A stretch of DNA of 64,000 bases from Macrostomum hystrix (Eukaryota; Platyhelminthes; Macrostomidae), in assembly GCA_950097015.1 (NCBI GenBank), contig CATNEN010000039.1, positions 17,268,501 through 17,332,500 of the forward strand, in the 5' to 3' direction. The translations under genes were made by a program, and so were the position numbers. Each line of letters begins with the position of its first letter. The first letter of the stretch is position 1. Below, one piece after another: positions 25,796 through 36,800 of the stretch. A model generated the notes under the pieces. The model was not told where the DNA came from, searched no databases, and worked only from the letters and a program-made list of their open reading frames with translations.

Positions 25796-26434
25796 GGACC
25801 TATTACTGGTAACCACTTTACAATTTCGAATACGGAGATCATTGTACGCTCGCATATCTAAAAGTCTTGCTTAAGAACCCCGTTTCTTTGCCAAGATTCA
25901 CCTCGGCACTTGGTAAAAAGGATCGGGAGATATAGTAAATTATTTTATAAATGAACGAGAGTTGAAGACAACTCCAGAATTAAGTCGAGTTTATTAATTT
26001 ATTAGCGCGGCACAATAAGAAAGCTTAGAATTGTTAACCCGATTAAAAAAAGCCAAATAGGGTTTAAGCAGACTAGATGGTGAAATCTCAATTAGTTGAA
26101 AAGAAGCCTGAGGTAAAAACTGATTGCACAAATATTTTCTAAACTGGTTATGAATGTACGCAAAATGCACATTAGCAAAATCATTGCATAGATATTGAAC
26201 ACTAATTAAGGGCAAGAACTAAAAACTGAGTATATGCACAAGAAATTACTAAGCACATGAAGGTAAAATTAATTTACAACTGGAAAAAATATAACTCGGT
26301 AAAAGACAATACTTTAGTTCATAATATGAAAAATCATATGTAGTCAAATTTGAATGACAATTAATAAATAACAAACAATTAAATTAAAATGAATATCAAG
26401 CCTTCTAAATTTTCATGCATGACAAGCCATCGTC
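25796..26434. other. AT-rich intergenic DNA, no gene seen
   Basis: About 640 bp between the SINE and the 24-bp minisatellite. AATAAA-type signals on the minus strand occur near 25990-26003. They lie about 0.9 kb past the LRRC28-like stop codon and would be its first candidates if transcription passes through the array. Confidence 0.45.
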
Positions 26435-26915
26435 AATTAATAAAACTGACAATCCATCAGATTCAAAGAATGACAATCCATCAGATTAAAAAAATGAGAA
26501 TCCATCAGATTCTAAGAATGACAATCTATCAGATTCTAAGAATGACAATCCATCAGATTCTAAGAATGACAATCCATCAGATTCTAAGAATGACAATCCA
26601 TCAGATTCTAAGAATGACAATCCATCAGATTTTAAGAATGACAATCCATCAGATTCTAAGAATGACAATCCATCAGATTCTAAGAATGACAATCCATCAG
26701 ATTCTAAGAATGACAATCCATCAGATTCTAAGAGTGACAATCCATCAGATTTTAAGAATAACAATTTATCAGATTCTAAGAATGACAATCCATCAGATTC
26801 TAAGAATGACAATCCATCAGATTCTAAGAATAACAATCCATCAGATTCTAAGAATGACAATCCATCAGATTCTAAACAACGAAAATCCATCAAGCTGTAA
26901 ACAAAGACAATCCAT
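26435..26915. repeat. 24-bp minisatellite just beyond the LRRC28-like stop
   Basis: About 19 units of 24 bp with the core GACAATCCATCAGATTCTAA followed by GAAT. The degenerate last copies end about 12 bp from the LRRC28-like stop codon (26927), so the array probably lies in its 3' UTR. Both strands stay open because the unit is a multiple of three. Confidence 0.95.
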
Positions 26916-26926
26916 CAAGTTCACCC

Positions 26927-29132
26927 TCAGGACTCGGCGGGCGCAGTGGCCAGCTCAGGAAGGTAAATAGCAAACCTGTCGTTGCAGGCCGTATCGTAGC
27001 CCGCAGCGCAGGGATTGGCTAGCAGCAGCAGGTGGCAGGCCCAGCTGCAGGCCATAGACAATTCGAAGGTGGCCATCCTGTCCAGCTCCGAGTAGCAGAC
27101 AATGGGAAATGCGAAAGTAAAGATAGGCGACTGGCACGCCAGGCAGAGAGCGGTGGGACAGCCGACCAACTCCTGCAGTCGGCGAGGCAGGCGGCTGTTG
27201 ATATAGGTGGACTGGATTCCCACAGACCGGTTGATGAAATGACAATGAATAGAACGAATAGGCTGGGAATACGGCTCTCAGCGTTGCCAACTGAAACAAT
27301 CTCGCCAGGTAGGACTAGCCAAGCCGGCTCATCAGACCAGGGATTAACCACTCGTAGGCAGCAGTGATTGGCCAGGGCGTGATCCGCTGGAGCCAGCTTG
27401 CCACAGCGGTACATATAAGACTGGAACGGAGGCGATCTGTCCCAGCGTTTGAGCAGGCTGCCCGGAATGTAAGACAGACGCGCATTGCTGTCAGCAAACA
27501 GATTCTGTAAACTGGTCATTGAACCTAGGCCTGGATGGATGGGCAGTGCAGGAAAAGGCAGGGTAAAATGTACAGTTGCCACGTCTAGAACAAATTTCTG
27601 AGAATCTCATGCGAGATGGAGAGTCAGGGTCTCAGAATCTCATGGGAGATGGAGAGTCAGGGTCTCAGAATCTCATGCGAGATAGAGAGTCAGGGTCTCA
27701 GAATCTCATGGGAGATTGAGAGTCAGGGTCTCAGAATCTCATGGCAGATGGAGAGTCAGGGTCTCAGAATCTCATGGGAGATAGAGAGTCAGGATTGATA
27801 ATCTCATGAGAGATAGAGAGTCAGGGTCTCAGAATCTCATGGGAGATAGAGAGTCAGGATTGATAATCTCATGAGAGATAGAGAGTCAGGGTCTCAGAAT
27901 CTCATGGGAGATAGAGAGTCAGGGTCTCAGAATCTCATGGGAGATAGAGAGTCAGGGTCTCAGAATCTCATGGGAGATAGAGAGTCAGGGTCTCAGAATC
28001 TCATGGGAGATCTACGATCATCGAACCTACACTGAGGCAAATACAGCAGCTCCAGTGACGATATGTACAGAGATTTGAGCTGATGAAGAAAGCACAGCTG
28101 CCTCGGCAGACTTTGAATTGGATTTGCGTCCAAGCTAAGGTAGGCCAAGGATTTCAAGTGGCAAATGCTGGCTGGCAACTCGCTGATGCTGTTGGAATAC
28201 AGCGCCAGAATCTCCAGCTCGGGCCACGCCATGGTCGGTATGTGCGGCAGGCTAGTCAAGCAGTTGTGACCCAGGTTCAGCTTCAGCAGGCGGCTCAGGC
28301 TAAACAGAACCGGTGGCAGCTCGGATAGACGATTGCCGCACAAGTTGAGCTCGGTCAGGTTGGTGAGCAGGCTTGCTGATTGGGGCACTGTGCTCAAAAT
28401 GTTGTTCGGCATGTGCAGCAGGCTGATGCAGTGCGGCTGCTGGGCGGAGGTGAGATCGCCCTGGATACGGCAGATTGGGGTGGGATAAGGAAGTGTACAT
28501 TAGGGCAGATTGGGGTGGGATAAGGAAGTGTACATTAGGGCAGATTGGGGTGGGATAAGGAAGTGTACTTTGGGGCATATTGGGGTGGGCAGTGTACATT
28601 GGGGCAGATTGGGGTGGGATAAGGCAGTGTACTTTGGGGCATATTGGGGTGGGCACTGTACATTGGGGCAGATTGGGGTGGGATAGGGCTGTGTACATCG
28701 GGGCAGATTGGGTTGGATAGGGCAGTGTACATTGTGGCAGATTGGGGTGAGATAGGGCAGTGTACATTGGGGCATATTGGGGTGGGCAGTGTACATTGGG
28801 GCAGATTGGGTTTGGATAGGGCAGTGTACGTTTCGGTAGATTCGGGTGGATTAGGCAGTGTACATTGAGATAGATTGGGGTGTGATTGGGCAGTGAACTT
28901 CACAGTTTAGGTAGTGGATAAGGAGTGAATGAGTGTACATTAGTTTGGAGTGTCCTGTAATCCTAAAGGTGCGCAGTGCACGCACCAAAGTTGCCATGTA
29001 GCAGCCCTTCAGGTATAGCCGTGCATCTCGGGCCAATCGTCCAGACTGGGTCAGCTCAGTAAGAAGCTGAGACAGATCCTCAATCCGCTCCTGGTTGAGA
29101 TGAAATGCTGGGCCCGGCTCCTCTAGGCTGGC
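26927..29132 (-). CDS. LRRC28: LRRC28-like leucine-rich repeat protein, 5' exon not found
   Basis: Four exons join in frame with GT/AG sites: 29132-28986 (phase 0), 28460-28031 (ends phase 1), 27530-27256 and 27211-26927, giving about 378 residues (known LRRC28 is about 370). The first two exons hold LRRs of the L-x-x-L-x-L-x-x-N-x-L-x-x-L-P type. Exon three continues with an L-Q-N-L-x-x-D-S-N-x-x-L-x-x-I-P repeat and an L-P-x-E-I segment. Exon four has L-P-R-R-L-Q-E-L-V-G-C-P, then C-x2-C and a later C-x3-C, matching the cysteine-bearing C terminus of LRRC28. The role of that family is poorly known. The first listed exon starts at a splice acceptor (TTTCCAG), with an in-frame stop just upstream, so a short 5' exon with the ATG must lie further right. 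The last intron is either 44 bp (donor at 27255) or 80 bp (donor at 27291); both keep the frame. The two larger introns are filled with minisatellites. Confidence 0.8.
27600..28015. repeat. 33-bp minisatellite in LRRC28-like intron
   Basis: About 12.5 units of 33 bp (GAGAGTCAGGGTCTCAGAAT then CTCATGGGAGATA), with some shorter units at 27790-27880. It fills most of the 500-bp intron (27531-28030) and begins 16 bp inside the donor site. In mRNA sense the unit is pyrimidine-rich. Confidence 0.95.
28465..28890. repeat. About 34-bp minisatellite in LRRC28-like intron
   Basis: Units built of GTGTACATTGGGGCAGATTG plus GGGTGGGATAAGGCA, varying in length from about 27 to 35 bp. It fills the 525-bp intron 28461-28985 and starts within about 5 bp of the acceptor site. 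It shares its GTGTACATTGGGG core with the array at 30180-30372. Confidence 0.93.
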
Positions 29133-29221
29133 CTGGAAATTTACATTTCAATTCATTTTTCGGTTATTGATTGGGGTTTAGGGGGAATATGCCCAATAAC
29201 TAATGAAGAGCATCAAGCTAA

Positions 29222-29585
29222 TGGGAAGAGGATGGGGGAAAAAGGGAGAGGATGGAGAGAAAGCGGAGAGGATGGGTATAAAGGGGAGAGGATGGAGAGA
29301 AAGGGGAGAGGATGGAGAGAAAGGGAAGAGGATGGAGAGAAAGCGGAGAGGATGAGTATAAAGGGGAGAGGATGGAGAGAAAGCGGAGAGGATGGAGAGA
29401 AAGGGAGAGGATGGAGAGAAATGGGAGAGGATGGAGAGAAAGCGGATAGGATGGATAGAAAGGGGAGAGGATGGATAGAAAGGGGAGAGGATGGAGAGAA
29501 GGGGAGAGGATGGAGAGAAGGGGAGAGGATGGAGAGAAATGGCAGAGGATGGAGAGAAAGCGGAGAGGATGGAGAGAGAGTGGGT
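29222..29585. repeat. 20-bp purine minisatellite (GATGGAGAGAAAGGGGAGAG)
   Basis: About 18 units of 20 bp, purine-rich on the plus strand. It lies just upstream (on the minus strand) of the first recognised LRRC28-like exon, so it probably sits in the missing 5'-most intron. In mRNA sense it is a strong polypyrimidine tract. Confidence 0.95.
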
Positions 29586-30179
29586 TTAGAAAGGAAAAAG
29601 GATAAAGAGAAAAGGCATAGGGATTAGCAAAGGTGGGAAGATGCAGGAGTTGAGTTATAGTGACGATTGACAGGGCAAGGAAAGCTAGCAAGGGAAGAGG
29701 ATTTGAAGCCAAAGCTGAGAGATGAAAAATGCGACCTGTCAACTGAAAGACAGGCGACACCAATATAAAATGAGAAAATTAACGAGTCACTGTTTCAGGG
29801 CATGAGAGTATGACGTCAGAAGATATACTCGAATAGCAGAATAAATGCGAAGCTATAAGACACGCTAGGTTTTTGGTCGTCTCCACGCTAGAAAATGGAA
29901 GACAGAAACACACACACAAACACACACATTATCCCCGCAAAAAATGGTTTCCTCTTTTGAGCGAGCAAAATACTCTGTCTCTCTCTCCCCCCTCAATTCC
30001 TGCTTCACTCGGCACCCAGAGACGCATGGCAACGCGAGTCTATAGCCTCCAGTCCAACGCGTTAACTGCGAATCCCAGTTGAGGAAAAATGTATGATTCC
30101 CCGAGGTAATAAGCTGGCTGCAGGCGAACACAGATATGGGACGTAGAGCGCCAAAAAATTTCACTGTTCTAGAATAGTA
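29586..30179. other. Region likely to hold the missing LRRC28-like 5' exon
   Basis: About 600 bp between VPS25 and the LRRC28-like gene. I could not choose a convincing ATG exon. Open frames on the minus strand are not recognisable. A short CA-rich run lies at 29909-29930. Confidence 0.4.
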
Positions 30180-30372
30180 CAGTAGGAAATGTAAAAATGG
30201 GGTGTTGGGTCAATAACAGAAGAGTGTACAATGGGGTGGTGGGTTAAAAAGTGGAAAGTGTACATTGGGGTGGTGGGTTTAGAACTGGCGAGTGTACATT
30301 GGGGTTTTGGTTTAGAAGGGGAAATGTACATAGGGGTGGTGGGTTTAGAACTGAAGAGTGTACATAAGGGGA
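30180..30372. repeat. About 34-bp minisatellite with GTGTACATTGGGGTGGTGGG core
   Basis: Five to six degenerate units between VPS25 and the LRRC28-like gene. The core resembles the intron array at 28465-28890 and the array at 31305-31935. Confidence 0.85.
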
Positions 30373-30435
30373 ACAATTTTGACAAAGAAATATTTCCGTA
30401 GAAATTAAAAGTTAATTTTATATTTACGAATAAAG

Positions 30436-30441
30436 TTTATT
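30436..30441 (-). promoter_or_regulatory. Polyadenylation signal AATAAA for VPS25
   Basis: TTTATT on the plus strand reads AATAAA in mRNA sense, about 108 bp past the VPS25 stop codon and in AT-rich sequence. Position and motif fit a eukaryotic poly(A) signal. Confidence 0.5.
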
Positions 30442-30548
30442 TTCAAATCCATCACTTTTAAGCATGTTCATTAATATTAATGCCAGTCTAGATATTTCCT
30501 ATATAAAAAAGTTATATCGTCAACAATCCAGTTAAACAACGAATCTGC

Positions 30549-31088
30549 TCATAGAAATTTGACACCCTCATGACTGTCAAACATCATGATGACAGCTTGG
30601 CCATTTCGCTCCAGATGCTTCAGGGCCAATAGCAGGACGTCTTTGTCGAGGCCGTGAAACGGCTGGTCGATCGTATCGTCGCCGTCAGTGAGTTCGAACA
30701 GGGTGCAGACCGTATTAACAAGGCCGCGCTCTCTGGCATAGCCATAGACTAAAGCTGCCCATTGCTCGGTGGTTCGCCAGACAATCTTACAGCTGCGCCT
30801 GTCCTTGTCCAGCCATTCGAGATTGCCTCTCAGCTTCAAGTCGGCCAGAATGGCGTCTAGAAACGGGCGATTCAATCGGCGATTGATTCTGGGATTGTGA
30901 AACAGTGGACTAGACGCCAGGGCTTCATTAACATCCAGTGTGTGCAACTGTCTGTGCTTGCAGTAGGACAAAATGAGGCTGGACCATTGGTCTAATTGTT
31001 TTCGGCGAGTTTCCGCGTTCGGTTGCAGGGTGAAAAAAGGCGGAAATTCAAACACGGCTGGCCAAGGAAAATTATTGCCCGCTGACAT
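30549..31088 (-). CDS. VPS25: VPS25, ESCRT-II subunit
   Basis: Single-exon gene of 179 residues; the family is normally about 175. The N terminus has F-P-P-F-F-T-L-Q-P-N with the nearby R-x-K-Q-L-x-x-W, the PPXY-like region that binds VPS22/VPS36. Then S-P-L-F-x-N, the G-N-L-E-W-L-D-K segment closing the first winged helix, I-x-W-R-x-x-E-x-W-x-x-L-V-Y, and F-H-G-L-D with G-V-K-F-L at the C terminus in the second winged helix. All are at the expected positions, so the protein is complete. VPS25 provides the two arms of the Y-shaped ESCRT-II complex and binds VPS20/CHMP6 on endosomes to start ESCRT-III assembly during sorting into multivesicular bodies. Start codon: ATG at 31088 (M-S-A-G-N-N), just before the conserved start. 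There is no intron, although neighbouring genes are split. Orthology is clear. Confidence 0.95.
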   Translation of the reverse strand: MSAGNNFPWPAVFEFPPFFTLQPNAETRRKQLDQWSSLILSYCKHRQLHTLDVNEALASSPLFHNPRINRRLNRPFLDAILADLKLRGNLEWLDKDRRSCKIVWRTTEQWAALVYGYARERGLVNTVCTLFELTDGDDTIDQPFHGLDKDVLLLALKHLERNGQAVIMMFDSHEGVKFL

Positions 31089-31304
31089 TTGAATGCGCGC
31101 TCGTTGTTGAGCTTCTGAAGAAAGAGTTTGTTGTTGTGTGTTTGTTATCGGTTTGGAGATTCTGGCGTCGATATAACCTCCTTACAGGTCCTACAGGTAC
31201 AGTTACAGAGCTAGTCAAGGTCACGAGTACACTAAGGTGAACATGTGAAGTATGTACATGCGAAGGTCATGCTGATGTACATGCAGAGGTCGCATGCACA
31301 GGAG
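31089..31304. other. VPS25 upstream region
   Basis: About 215 bp before the minisatellite. It would hold the 5' UTR and core promoter of VPS25. No definite TATA box is visible. Confidence 0.35.
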
Positions 31305-31935
31305 GGAAAACTGGAAAAGCTTGTCAATATTGTCTGTACATTAGGGGGACGGAAACTGGGAAATTTTGTCAAGGTCGGTTGTACATTAGGGTGATGGAAA
31401 ACTCGGAGAGTTTGTTAAGGTCATTTGTACATTAGGGTGATGGAAAACTGGGAAATTTTGTCCAGGTCGGTTGTACATTAGGGTGATGGAAAACTGGGAA
31501 ATTTTGTCAAGGTCGGTTGTACATTAGGGTGATGGAAAACTGGGAAATTTTGTCAAGGTCGGTTGTACATTAGGGTGATGGAAAACTGGGAAATTTTGTC
31601 AAGGTCGGTTGTACATTAGGGTGATGGAAAACTGGGAGAGTTTGTCAAGGTTAGTTGTACATTAGGGTGATGGGAAACTGGGAGAGTTTGTCAAGGTCGG
31701 TTGTACATTAGGGTGATGGAAAACTGGGAAATTTTGTCAAGGTTAGTTGTACATTAGGGTGATGGAAAACTGGGAGAGTTTGTCAAGGTCAGTTGTACAT
31801 TAGGGTGATGGGAAACTGGGAGAGTTTGTCAAGGTCGGTTGTACATTAGGGTGATGGAAAACTGAGAGAGTTTGTCAAGGTCGGTTGTACATTAGGGTGA
31901 TGGAAAATGAGACGTGTTGTCAAGGTCGAATGTAC
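31305..31935. repeat. 46-bp minisatellite upstream of VPS25
   Basis: About 13 units of 46 bp: GTCGGTTGTACATTAGGGTG, then ATGGAAAACTGGGAAATTTT and GTCAAG. Two main variants (AAATTTTGTC and AGAGTTTGTC) alternate. It begins about 220 bp upstream of the VPS25 start, so it may overlap the promoter. Its TGTACATTAGGGTGATGG core is related to two other arrays nearby. Confidence 0.95.
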
Positions 31936-32856
31936 ATGATGCAAGTGATTGCCAGTTTCAAGGACTTAGGATTTGTTGAAGGGGCTCGTTTTTACGGAGT
32001 TTAATTTGCTAGCTATATTCCGTCACTATGTTAACGGGTCAAAGGTGACAATGTAAGCTTTGAAATACGAAAGCAAACAATGTATATATAGCAAATAAAT
32101 TTACTTCTGAACAAGAGTACACAGGTAGGAAAGTGGCGTTTATTGATAAAAATCAAAGTAAGCATGTACACTGGTCAAAACAATTTTTATGCAGAAAAAT
32201 ATTAAAAAGGAGAGAAAAACAAGCAAGTGATAGATGAAGAAAAAAATCTAAGCCTGTTCAGCAGCACAAACCAGAACAGTTGAAAAAATAGCCGAAACAA
32301 TTAACACAGAACAAAACGGAAAACACAAAATGGGGAAAAAAATAAAAGCAATCCACTTTTGTCTACCTGCCAATTATTGATAATGCAGGTTAGATTAATT
32401 TTTTATAAAGAACGGAAATTGTTCAAGGACAATTGTTTATAATGTTCATTTAAAAAACGTTAATGCGTAAAAATAAAATCATTTCGATATAATGACACCG
32501 CAGTATTTATTTTTTATAATGTAACAAATCTTGTTTTCAAATAAAGCTAATATTAGGTTTTAGGTTACTTATAAACGTTTGGCTTACAAGAATAACATAA
32601 GAACAGAATTGCAAAGGCAGTACCAAAATGTGTAAATTAAAAAGATAATTAATTTAAAGAAATTAGTACTTTTTTATTACTCAAACTTAATGACGATGAT
32701 TATTGTAATGTAAATGGTAAGCATAGAAATTAAGAATATAGTTATATGCTAAGCGAGATTTACAAACACTAAATAGATAGTTAGAAATTATTTGAAATCA
32801 AGTTAGACAGATGTACAGCTGTTCTGCCCTAAATTTCAATCCATAAAATTTTTCCA
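31936..32856. other. AT-rich DNA, no gene seen
   Basis: About 900 bp of strongly AT-rich sequence with no coding signal. Confidence 0.6.
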
Positions 32857-32930
32857 CTGTAGTCGGGAATCGAACCACCGACCGTTAGATTATTAGTCTT
32901 GGGGGTTCTAACCCCCATCCATGGCATATT
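32857..32930 (-). tRNA. Degenerate tRNA-Ile(AAT)-like sequence or SINE head
   Basis: On the minus strand a perfect pol III B box (GGTTCGATTCC, plus positions about 32867-32877) follows an anticodon-loop-like CTAATAA with AAT as anticodon. Before it lies GGTTAGA, resembling a D arm. The acceptor and T stems do not pair properly (an alternative GTCGG/CCGAC pairing is possible), so it is not an intact tRNA. It may be a tRNA pseudogene or the head of a decayed SINE. Confidence 0.35.
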
Positions 32931-33419
32931 GAGATTTTAGTCTGCCTGTGATTGCATAAGTACCAATACAGCACAGAAAAATCAATAATGTATTACTTAA
33001 CACTCATCCAAGACACAAATAGCCAGTATAGATCTCATATATTAAAGTACATTAACTTTTAGAACCTCTCTTCATTATATAAAAAGTGTTGAAATATTTT
33101 AAAATACAATCAGAAGACAACGATTAAGAGCTTTCATATTGTAACAATGCGACAGGGATATACTGACAAATGTTTAATATATGAAGCTATCGCTTATTTT
33201 TATGCTTATAACAGATACTGATTATCACTGGTAAAATAGGTAAAAACGTTTATTAAGGAAAACCAGCCAAAGTGACATTGTCTGACAATAGTTGTCAGCA
33301 AAATCTGCTCAGATAAATGTCATCAGGCTATACTCAGACAAATTTATAATTTACTAAATTAGACAGTTTTGTCTGAAAAAAAACAAAATGTTGTGGATAA
33401 TGTACAACAAATATGAGAA
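32931..33419. other. AT-rich DNA, no gene seen
   Basis: About 490 bp without features. Confidence 0.55.
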
Positions 33420-33740
33420 TTCTAGTCAGGAAATGATCTTGTCAGGAAAGATCTTGTCAGGAAATGATCTTGTCATGATATTCTAGTCAGGAAATGATCT
33501 TGTCAGGAAAGATCTTGTCAGGAAATGATCTTGTCATGATATTCTAGTTAGGAAATGATCTTGTCAAGATATTCTAGTCAGGAAATGATCTTGTCAGGAA
33601 AGATCTTGTCAGGAAATGATCTTGTCATGATATTCTAGTTAGGAAATGATCTTGTCAGGAAAGATCTTGTCAGGAAATGATCTTGTCATGATATTCTAGT
33701 TAGGAAATGATCTTGTCAGGATTGTCTTGTAGGGAAGATA
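33420..33740. repeat. GAAATGATCTTGTCAKGA minisatellite, mixed units
   Basis: Units of about 16 bp (AGGAAAGATCTTGTC, AGGAAATGATCTTGTC) mixed with ATGATATTCTAGT. A compound block of about 59 bp recurs. The array ends about 110 bp beyond the copine stop codon (mRNA sense), so it is probably within its 3' UTR or just beyond. Confidence 0.9.
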
Positions 33741-33846
33741 TTTAGGAAAAATATAGGCAATTTAATTTTATCTGAGAAAAGTTAGTCAAAAAACCGAGAA
33801 TGAAAATTGATTCTCACAGACCAGGATCTCATCCCAACGCACACAG

Positions 33847-36800
33847 TCAAGGCCCATAGTACGGAGGCGGGGCGCTAGCGTTCAGCATTGGCGCCTGCGG
33901 CTGTACACCGGCATCGAAGCCGCTAGGCGGGTAGGGCTGAAACGGCTGCTGAGCTCGCTCAACAGGTGGGCCAGCCTTGATGCCTCGCTTACGCATCCAC
34001 TGGCAGAGCTGGTCGGGAAGCTCTTCCAGTACAGCCTTGGTCAGGGCGGATTTAGCCAACTCGGACGGATTATCGGCTCTAAAGAAATCCCTGAGCGGCA
34101 CAAACTGTACAATGTCGGCTTCGGCTATTAGGCCGCCGATTTGCAGCCTCTTATTGTCGGCGTCCAATTCTTCCATGGCGCTGAAATCTTCCCGACCAAC
34201 GCCGACAATAATGATTGACATGGGCAAACGACTGGCCTCTATAATGCTCAGCTTGGTATCATAGAAATCCGTTATAATACCATCGGTAATGATAAGCAAT
34301 ACAAAATACTGCCGGCCGGTCTGATTGGCCTGGGCCAGCTGCATCACGTGACGTATGATGGGAGAGAAATTGGTCGGCCCATAGAGTGTGACGCAGCGCA
34401 GGCAGGATCTGTAGGCGGACAACAGGCCGGCCAATCCGGCGCATAACGGATTGGTCTCATTGAAGGTCAGCGGGAAGCAGTGACTAACGTCGCCTCGCGG
34501 CGGCACCCGAGCGCCGAAGCCGAACGCGGGGAAAGCTCGCCTATAATCGTAGTCCTGAACTATTTCGCCAACGGATGTGACGGCCAGTTCGTATTGATTT
34601 AAGCGGCCGGATGGGTCGATGTAGTGCAGCGACTGGGGCGTGGCCGGGTTGCCATTTGAGGCGGTGAAATCCACGCCAACAGTGAAGAGCAGCTCGCAGC
34701 CGCCTTGAATATAATCAACGAATGTGTCCTCCACGATGATGTCAAGGCGTTGAAATACTAGATGACCGGCTGGCTTATTCCGGCGAGAGGTTAATACGAA
34801 ACGGGCACCGGTCGCATTGCTGCTGGCACCCTGCGGGGTATAGGAAGAGAACGGTTATGGGATTGGGGAACGACGGGGAAGAGTGACAGATCTATGAGAA
34901 CAATGGGGAAGAGTGACAGATCTATGAGAACAATGGGTAGAGTGACAGATCTATGGGAACAATGGGTAGAGTGACAGATCTATGGGAACAATAGGTAGAG
35001 TGACAGATCTATGGGAACAATGGGTAGAGTGACAGATCTATGGGAACAATGGGTAGAGTGACAGATCTATGGGAACAATGGGTAGAGTGACAGATCTATG
35101 AGAACAATGGGCAGAGTGACAGATCTATGAGAACAATGGGTAAGAGTGACAGATGTGAGGATTTGGAAACAATGGGAAAAAAGAGTGATAGACATGACAG
35201 ATAATTGAATAAAAGCGAGCTAGTACTCACCCGAGAAGCATTTGAGTTGCCGTACTCTCTCAGAATTTCAGTCACAGAGGCGTAGAAAGTGCCAATATGC
35301 GAGTGCTTCATTCGCTTATTCCAATCGATGCAATCCCAGCGCAATATGAGATTCTTGTTGCCATTGCACAGCTGAGATAGTTTTAGGAGGGCCGACTGCC
35401 AGCTGGGATTCAAAGTCTTGCGGATAAACTCGGATCTGGCCATGATGGGAGAGGATAGTGGGAAAAACATAATCAAATTTTATCCCTTTCGATTCCAGCG
35501 GAGCTAGGGATTTGTAAACTGAGGAGACCGAGCAAAATGTTCCGATTCTCTTCAGGATGGGAAGACAATTCTCTTCTGGATGGGAAGACAATTCTCTTCC
35601 GGATGGGAAGACGATTCTCTTCTGGATGGGAAGACGATTCTCTTCAGGATGGGAAGACGATTCTCTTCGGATGGGAAGACAATTCTCTTCTGGATGGGAA
35701 GACAATTCTCTTCAGGATGGGAAGACGATTCTCTTCTGGATGGGAAGACGATTCTCTTCTGGATGGGAAGACAATTCTCTTCCGGATGGGAAGACGATTC
35801 TCTTCTGGATGGGAAGACGATTCTCTTCAGGATGGGAAGACGATTCTCTTCGGATGGGAAGACAATTCTCTTCTGGATGGGAAGACAATTCTCTTCAGGA
35901 TGGGAAGACGATTCTCTTCTGGATGGGAAGACGATTCTCTTCTGGATGGGAAGACAATTCTCTTCTGGATGGGAAGACAATTCTCTTCTGGATGGGAAGA
36001 CAATTCTCTTCTGGATGGGAAGACGATTCTCTTCAGGATGGGAAGACAATTCTCTTCTGGATGGGAAGACAATTCTCTTCTGGATGGGAAGACGATTCTC
36101 TTCTGGATGGGAAGACAATTCTCTTCTGGATGGGAAGACGATTCTCTTCTGGATGGGAAGACAATTCTCTTCTGGATGGGAAGACAATTCTCTTCTGGAT
36201 GGGAAGACAATTCTCTTCTGGATGGGAAGACAATTCTCTTCTGGATGGGAAGACGATTCTTTTCTGGATGGGAAGACAATTCTCTTCAGGATGGGAAGAC
36301 GATTCTCTTCTGGATGGGAAGACAATTCTCTACCGGATGGGAAGATGCTTCTCTTCTGGATGGGAAGACAATTCTCTTCTGGATGGGAAGACGATTCTCT
36401 TCTGGATGGGAAGACAATTCTCTTCTGGATGGGAAGACGATTCTTTTCTGGATGGGAAGACAATTCTCTTCAGGATGGGAAGACGATTCTCTTCTGGATG
36501 GGAAGACAATTCTCTTCTGGATGGGAAGACGATTCTCTTCTGGATGGGAAGATGATTCTCTTCTGGATGGGAAGACAATTCTCTTCTGGATGGGAAGACA
36601 ATTCTCTTCTGGATGGGAAGACGATTCTCTTCAGGATGGGAAGACAATTCTCTTCTGGATGGGATAACGATTCTCTTCTGGATGGGAAGACAATTCTCTT
36701 CTGGATGGGAAGACAATTCTCTTCTGGATGGGAAGACGATTCTCTTCTGGATGGGAAGACGATTCTCTTCTGGATGGGAAGATGATTCTCTTCTGGATGG

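Noticed and set aside
29865-30164. 99-codon minus-strand frame as the missing first exon of the LRRC28-like gene, or a tRNA-like head near 30020-30080
   Set aside because: No homology to LRRC28 N termini, no convincing donor in the right phase, and no B box for a tRNA-like head.
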